Part shown: piece after piece, positions 5,461-7,777 of the stretch | Layout of the letters: every line of letters starts with the position of its first letter | Position numbering within the stretch: position 1 is the stretch's first letter | NCBI GenBank assembly: GCA_041664945.1 | Contig: JBAYJY010000208.1 | Coordinates: 1 to 7,777, forward strand | DNA from: JBAYJY01 sp041664945 | GTDB taxonomy: Bacteria; UBP15; UBA6099 | Length of the DNA stretch: 7,777 bases | Direction: 5' to 3' | Program-made: the position numbers and the translations under genes | The notes under the pieces: model-generated | Told to the model about the DNA's origin: nothing | The model's input: the letters and a program-made list of their open reading frames with translations, nothing else | The model's database searches: none

Positions 5461-5476
5461 ATCAAACCGTTTTGAT
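5461..5476. promoter_or_regulatory. Operator-like palindrome upstream of the membrane-protein gene
   Basis: ATCAAACCGTTTTGAT has perfect 6-bp arms around a CCGT centre, 41 nt upstream of the ATG on the minus strand. Arms of this kind around a central CG are typical of LacI-family operators. No regulator gene is nearby, so this is tentative. Confidence 0.3.
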
Positions 5477-5555
5477 TCTCGACATTCTGTACATTATTAT
5501 TTAATCTCAATTCATTGCTTTCTGTCAAGCGACAAACATATAGCTTGTTTCTACA

Positions 5556-5579
5556 CCGTGCCTCCGTGTCTTCGTGGCG
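5556..5579. repeat. Short 8-nt-period repeat, fragment of a second interspersed family
   Basis: CCGTGCCT, CCGTGTCT and TCGTGGCG stand in tandem with an 8-nt period. The minus-strand reading (CACGAAGACACGGAGGCACGG) is of a type that, from general knowledge, recurs between genes in many environmental bacteria. Only one copy is in this window, so family membership cannot be shown here. Confidence 0.45.
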
Positions 5580-5606
5580 ATCTTATATCTTTGCTTCGCG
5601 AATAAA

Positions 5607-5640
5607 AAAAACGGGCGGGTTTTGAGGCCCGCCCGTTTTT
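5607..5640 (-). terminator. Strong intrinsic terminator of the thiolase operon
   Basis: CGGGCGGG (5612-5619) pairs perfectly with CCCGCCCG (5628-5635), extended by five A-T pairs on the outside, with an 8-nt loop. Read on the minus strand, a run of eight T (complement of 5604-5611) follows. It lies about 50 nt past the thiolase stop. The T-run on the plus side (5636-5640) would let it act in both directions. Confidence 0.9.
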
Positions 5641-5657
5641 GTTTTTAATCAACGAAG

Positions 5658-5680
5658 GGGCGCAGCATGCTGCTGCGCCC
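5658..5680 (-). terminator. Second hairpin between the thiolase stop and the main terminator
   Basis: GGGCGCAGCA (5658-5667) pairs perfectly with TGCTGCGCCC (5671-5680) around a 3-nt loop. No T-run follows on the minus strand, so it is more likely a 3'-end stabilising or auxiliary hairpin placed before the true terminator at 5607-5640. Confidence 0.5.
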
Positions 5681-5692
5681 TGCCGAAAAAAA

Positions 5693-6898
5693 TTACCGTC
5701 CGAAAATGCCTACGCTGCAAACGCTCATGGCGGGGAATCCGCCGAGGTTGTGCGTGAGCGCGAACCGGTCCGGATGTTTGATCTTGCGTTCTTCCGGAAC
5801 CTTTTCGAGAATCTGCAGATAGCATTCGTAAATCATGCGGATGCCGGAAGCGCCGATCGGATGGCCGAAACATTTCAGGCCGCCGTCCGGCTGGCAGGCA
5901 ACTTCGCCCTTGAGGTCGTAGAAACCGGCTTCGATGTCATCCTTCGCCTTGCCAACCGGCGAAATCTGAAGGTCTTCATAGGCGGCCAGTTCGGTGACGG
6001 AGAAGCAGTCGTGGACTTCCATCATGCCGATCTGTTCGCGCGGGTTCGTGATTCCGGCTTCGGCGTATGCGCGTTTGCCGGCTTCGCGGGTCGTCTTCAC
6101 ATAGGTGCCGTCCCAGTCCGTGTAGAGCATTTCCTCGCCTGATGTGCCGGCGATCTGGAGCGCCTTTACGCGGATGAAATCGTCGCCTTTGATCTTCTTG
6201 GCGATCTCCGGAGTTGTGACGATCGCGCAGGCCGCGCCGTCGCTGACGCCGCAACAGTCGAAAAGACCGAGCGGTTCGGCGATGATCGGGGCTTTCATGA
6301 TCTGCTCGACGGTGGCCGGTTTGCGCAGATGCGCTTTCGGGTTCAGCGCGCCGTTGGCGTGGCTTTTCGAGGAAATTCTTGCGAGCATCTTCTTGCCTTC
6401 TTCGCGGGAGAGGCCGTACTTTGCGAAATAACGCGTGGCCATCATTGCGAATCCGCCGGGGGCGGTGATGTTGGCGAGAATCATGCGGCTGCGGGAGCCC
6501 ATCGCCTGTCCGAAATCGGGCAGTCCGCCGTAGCCGGTGTCTTTAAGTTTTTCGACGCCCATCGCGAGCGCGATGTCGACAGCGCCGGAAGCGACTGCGT
6601 AGACCGCGCCGCGGAACGACTCGGTGCCGCTGGCGCAGAAGTTCTCAACGCGGCTGACAGGTATGAACGGCAGCTTGAGAGCTATAGAAAGCGGGATAGC
6701 AGATTTGCCGACGCTGATCTCCTCGAAGCAGACGCCCATCCATGCCGCTTCGATGTCTTTCTTCTCTATTTGCGCATCCTTCAGGCAGTCGACGAACGCG
6801 TCAACCATCAGGTCGTCAGCGCTTTTATTCCAGTGCTCACCGAACTTGGTGCATCCCATTCCGATGATTGCAACTTTATCTCTGATTCCACTAGCCAT
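5693..6898 (-). CDS. Thiolase, SCP-x / acetyl-CoA acetyltransferase type
   Basis: 401-residue thiolase-fold enzyme that makes or breaks a C-C bond next to an acyl-CoA thioester in the cytosol. N-terminal VAIIGMGCTKFGEH (9-22) is the usual start of the SCP-x/lipid-transfer-type group. The nucleophile is Cys88 in VENFCASGTESFRGA (84-98). The C-terminal half has VHDCFSVTE (295-303, HDC with His296), GGLKCFGHPIGASG (339-352, catalytic His346) and THNLGG (382-387). All residues needed for Claisen condensation or thiolysis are present. The ATG at 6898-6896 is chosen because AAAGGAGG lies 9 nt upstream, and a longer N-terminus would read into the upstream gene in another frame. One base separates its start from the stop of the HMGCS-like/DUF35 gene, so the two are translationally coupled. 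By analogy with the archaeal thiolase-DUF35-HMGCS complex and BbsAB, it should work with that protein. The substrate is unknown. Two hairpins follow the stop. Confidence 0.92.
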   Translation of the reverse strand: MASGIRDKVAIIGMGCTKFGEHWNKSADDLMVDAFVDCLKDAQIEKKDIEAAWMGVCFEEISVGKSAIPLSIALKLPFIPVSRVENFCASGTESFRGAVYAVASGAVDIALAMGVEKLKDTGYGGLPDFGQAMGSRSRMILANITAPGGFAMMATRYFAKYGLSREEGKKMLARISSKSHANGALNPKAHLRKPATVEQIMKAPIIAEPLGLFDCCGVSDGAACAIVTTPEIAKKIKGDDFIRVKALQIAGTSGEEMLYTDWDGTYVKTTREAGKRAYAEAGITNPREQIGMMEVHDCFSVTELAAYEDLQISPVGKAKDDIEAGFYDLKGEVACQPDGGLKCFGHPIGASGIRMIYECYLQILEKVPEERKIKHPDRFALTHNLGGFPAMSVCSVGIFGR

Positions 6899-6899
6899 G

Positions 6900-7777
6900 T
6901 CAGTTCGCCTCCTTTCCGGCGGCTGGGAGGGCTTTCCATACGTAACCGCATATCGAGCGCCCCTCATCCGTATATTTCAGCCGGAACGTTACCTCGACCG
7001 GCATGTCAACTTTCATGTCCTTAATGTCCACATCGGTGAAATCGAGCCAGAGGCGTCCGCCGCCTTCGAAATCGATGAGCCCGTAAATCGCGGGCGGATC
7101 GAATGTGAACGCCAGATTGTCGCCGGTGAACGTGAACAGCTTGCCGGTGAGGCCGGCGAAGCGGTAGGGTTCCATCTCGTCGACTTTCTGGCAGTCAGGT
7201 CTCACGCAGATGCGCTGCGGCGGATACTGCGGCGTTCCGCACGCCTTGCACTTCGAGCCGACGAGGCCGAGCACCACGCGGCGGTCGCGTCCGAGCGCCG
7301 AAAGAGCGGTCGCCGCCGGCGCTTCGCCGCGGATTCCGACTTCGAGCGGCTGGATGCCGCGCCACACCATGTATTTCTCGTAACTCGTTAGCTCTTTCCG
7401 GTTTGCGAGAGCGGCCTTGACCGCGCGCCGCGCCGGGAGTTGCTTAATGGCGTCAGTGACCTGGAACAGCAGAACGTCCGCGCCGCTGCCATAGCCGACC
7501 AGAACGATCTTGTCGCCGGGTTTCGCGTCTTCGAGCGCCGCGGCGAGCATAATGCCCGCCTGCGCCGAGCCGCAGTCGCCGACTGTCGCCGCCAGCGGAA
7601 GCTGAATCTGCTCTGGCGTGAGCCCCAGCTTCTTTCCGAACGCGCTCATGTCGGCGCCGATGCCGATAACGAGCTTCGCGATCTCCGTCGGGTTGATTCC
7701 GAGCTTCTTCGCCGCGCCCATGACCGCTTCGGGGATTATCTTCGAGACGCCGGCGTCGCGCACCCAGCGTTCTTCCC
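6900..7777 (-). CDS. HMG-CoA-synthase-like / DUF35 (zinc ribbon-OB fold) fusion, 5'-truncated
   Basis: The frame stays open to the window edge (EERWVRDAG...), so the N-terminal half, with the expected catalytic Cys, is missing. Numbering is from the GTG codon at 7763. Residues 1-105 match the C-terminal half of archaeal-type HMG-CoA synthase or ketoacyl synthase III: LVIGIGADMSAFGKKLG 31-47, VGDCGSAQAGIMLAAALEDA 61-80, and GDKIVLVGYGSGAD 83-96. After a linker with YEKYMVWRG (128-136), a DUF35 module begins. Its rubredoxin-like zinc ribbon uses Cys172, Cys175, Cys186 and Cys191 (CKAC and CVRPDC), and an OB-fold follows (about 200-277, TGKLFTFTGDNLAF ... YGLIDFEGGGRLWLDF). In the archaeal complex DUF35 bridges thiolase and HMGCS; here it is fused to the synthase and the thiolase follows directly. 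The family's GN(T) motif reads GDCG, an Asn-to-Asp change. The acyl-CoA product is not known. Confidence 0.85.
   Translation of the reverse strand, partial: EERWVRDAGVSKIIPEAVMGAAKKLGINPTEIAKLVIGIGADMSAFGKKLGLTPEQIQLPLAATVGDCGSAQAGIMLAAALEDAKPGDKIVLVGYGSGADVLLFQVTDAIKQLPARRAVKAALANRKELTSYEKYMVWRGIQPLEVGIRGEAPAATALSALGRDRRVVLGLVGSKCKACGTPQYPPQRICVRPDCQKVDEMEPYRFAGLTGKLFTFTGDNLAFTFDPPAIYGLIDFEGGGRLWLDFTDVDIKDMKVDMPVEVTFRLKYTDEGRSICGYVWKALPAAGKEAN
6907..6915 (-). promoter_or_regulatory. Ribosome binding site fixing the thiolase start
   Basis: The complement reads AAAGGAGGC, near the full anti-Shine-Dalgarno match, 8-9 nt before the ATG at 6898-6896. It lies inside the last codons of the upstream gene, as expected for coupled translation. 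Confidence 0.85.

Noticed and set aside
6896..6967. Longer thiolase N-terminus starting near 6967
   Set aside because: The additional residues (MRGARYAVTYG...) do not resemble thiolases and overlap the upstream coding sequence. The ATG at 6898 has an excellent ribosome site at the right distance.
6329..7391. Long plus-strand open frames opposite the thiolase and HMGCS-like genes
   Set aside because: They are antisense shadows in GC-rich coding DNA. The minus-strand proteins carry clear family motifs and the plus-strand readings do not.

Overview
The window looks like a piece of a bacterial chromosome of moderate to high GC. The lineage cannot be fixed from the sequence. The mix of trimeric-type purine nucleoside phosphorylase, a secreted LolA/DUF1571-like protein, a fused HMG-CoA-synthase-like/DUF35 protein and abundant interspersed palindromic repeats would suit an environmental bacterium of the PVC type (for example Lentisphaerota) or a similar uncultured lineage. 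That placement is an inference only.

Layout. (1) 1-2150, plus strand: the 3' nearly complete part of phosphoglycerate kinase (pgk), a hairpin, then a secreted LolA/DUF1571-like protein. (2) 2151-2369: a tail-to-tail intergenic region in which each convergent gene ends in a hairpin of the same design. (3) 2366-3211, minus strand: purine nucleoside phosphorylase. (4) 3212-5600: a visibly AT-richer accessory island. It holds at least five copies of a palindromic interspersed repeat, a MITE-like nested inverted repeat, a small GIY-YIG endonuclease gene flanked by inverted perfect 37-bp copies of the repeat, and a three-helix membrane protein with an internally duplicated DUF3592-like domain. (5) 5607-7777, minus strand: a GC-rich, tightly coupled pair made of an HMG-CoA-synthase-like/DUF35 fusion (cut by the window end) and an SCP-x-type thiolase, closed by a strong intrinsic terminator.

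How the parts work together. pgk is central glycolysis and PNP is purine salvage; neither shows a functional link to its neighbours. The thiolase and the HMGCS-like/DUF35 protein almost certainly form one complex, by analogy with the archaeal thiolase-DUF35-HMGCS complex and with BbsAB-type thiolases. The acyl-CoA substrate is not evident.

The most interesting region is 3421-4523. The GIY-YIG gene sits between inverted repeat copies. A 50-bp stretch of the repeat recurs perfectly exactly 700 bp away. The outer ends of the copies carry phased runs of a TGTCATTCC unit at about 18-19 nt. This resembles a REP/RAYT-like arrangement with a GIY-YIG nuclease in place of a Y1 transposase, and is offered as a testable hypothesis.
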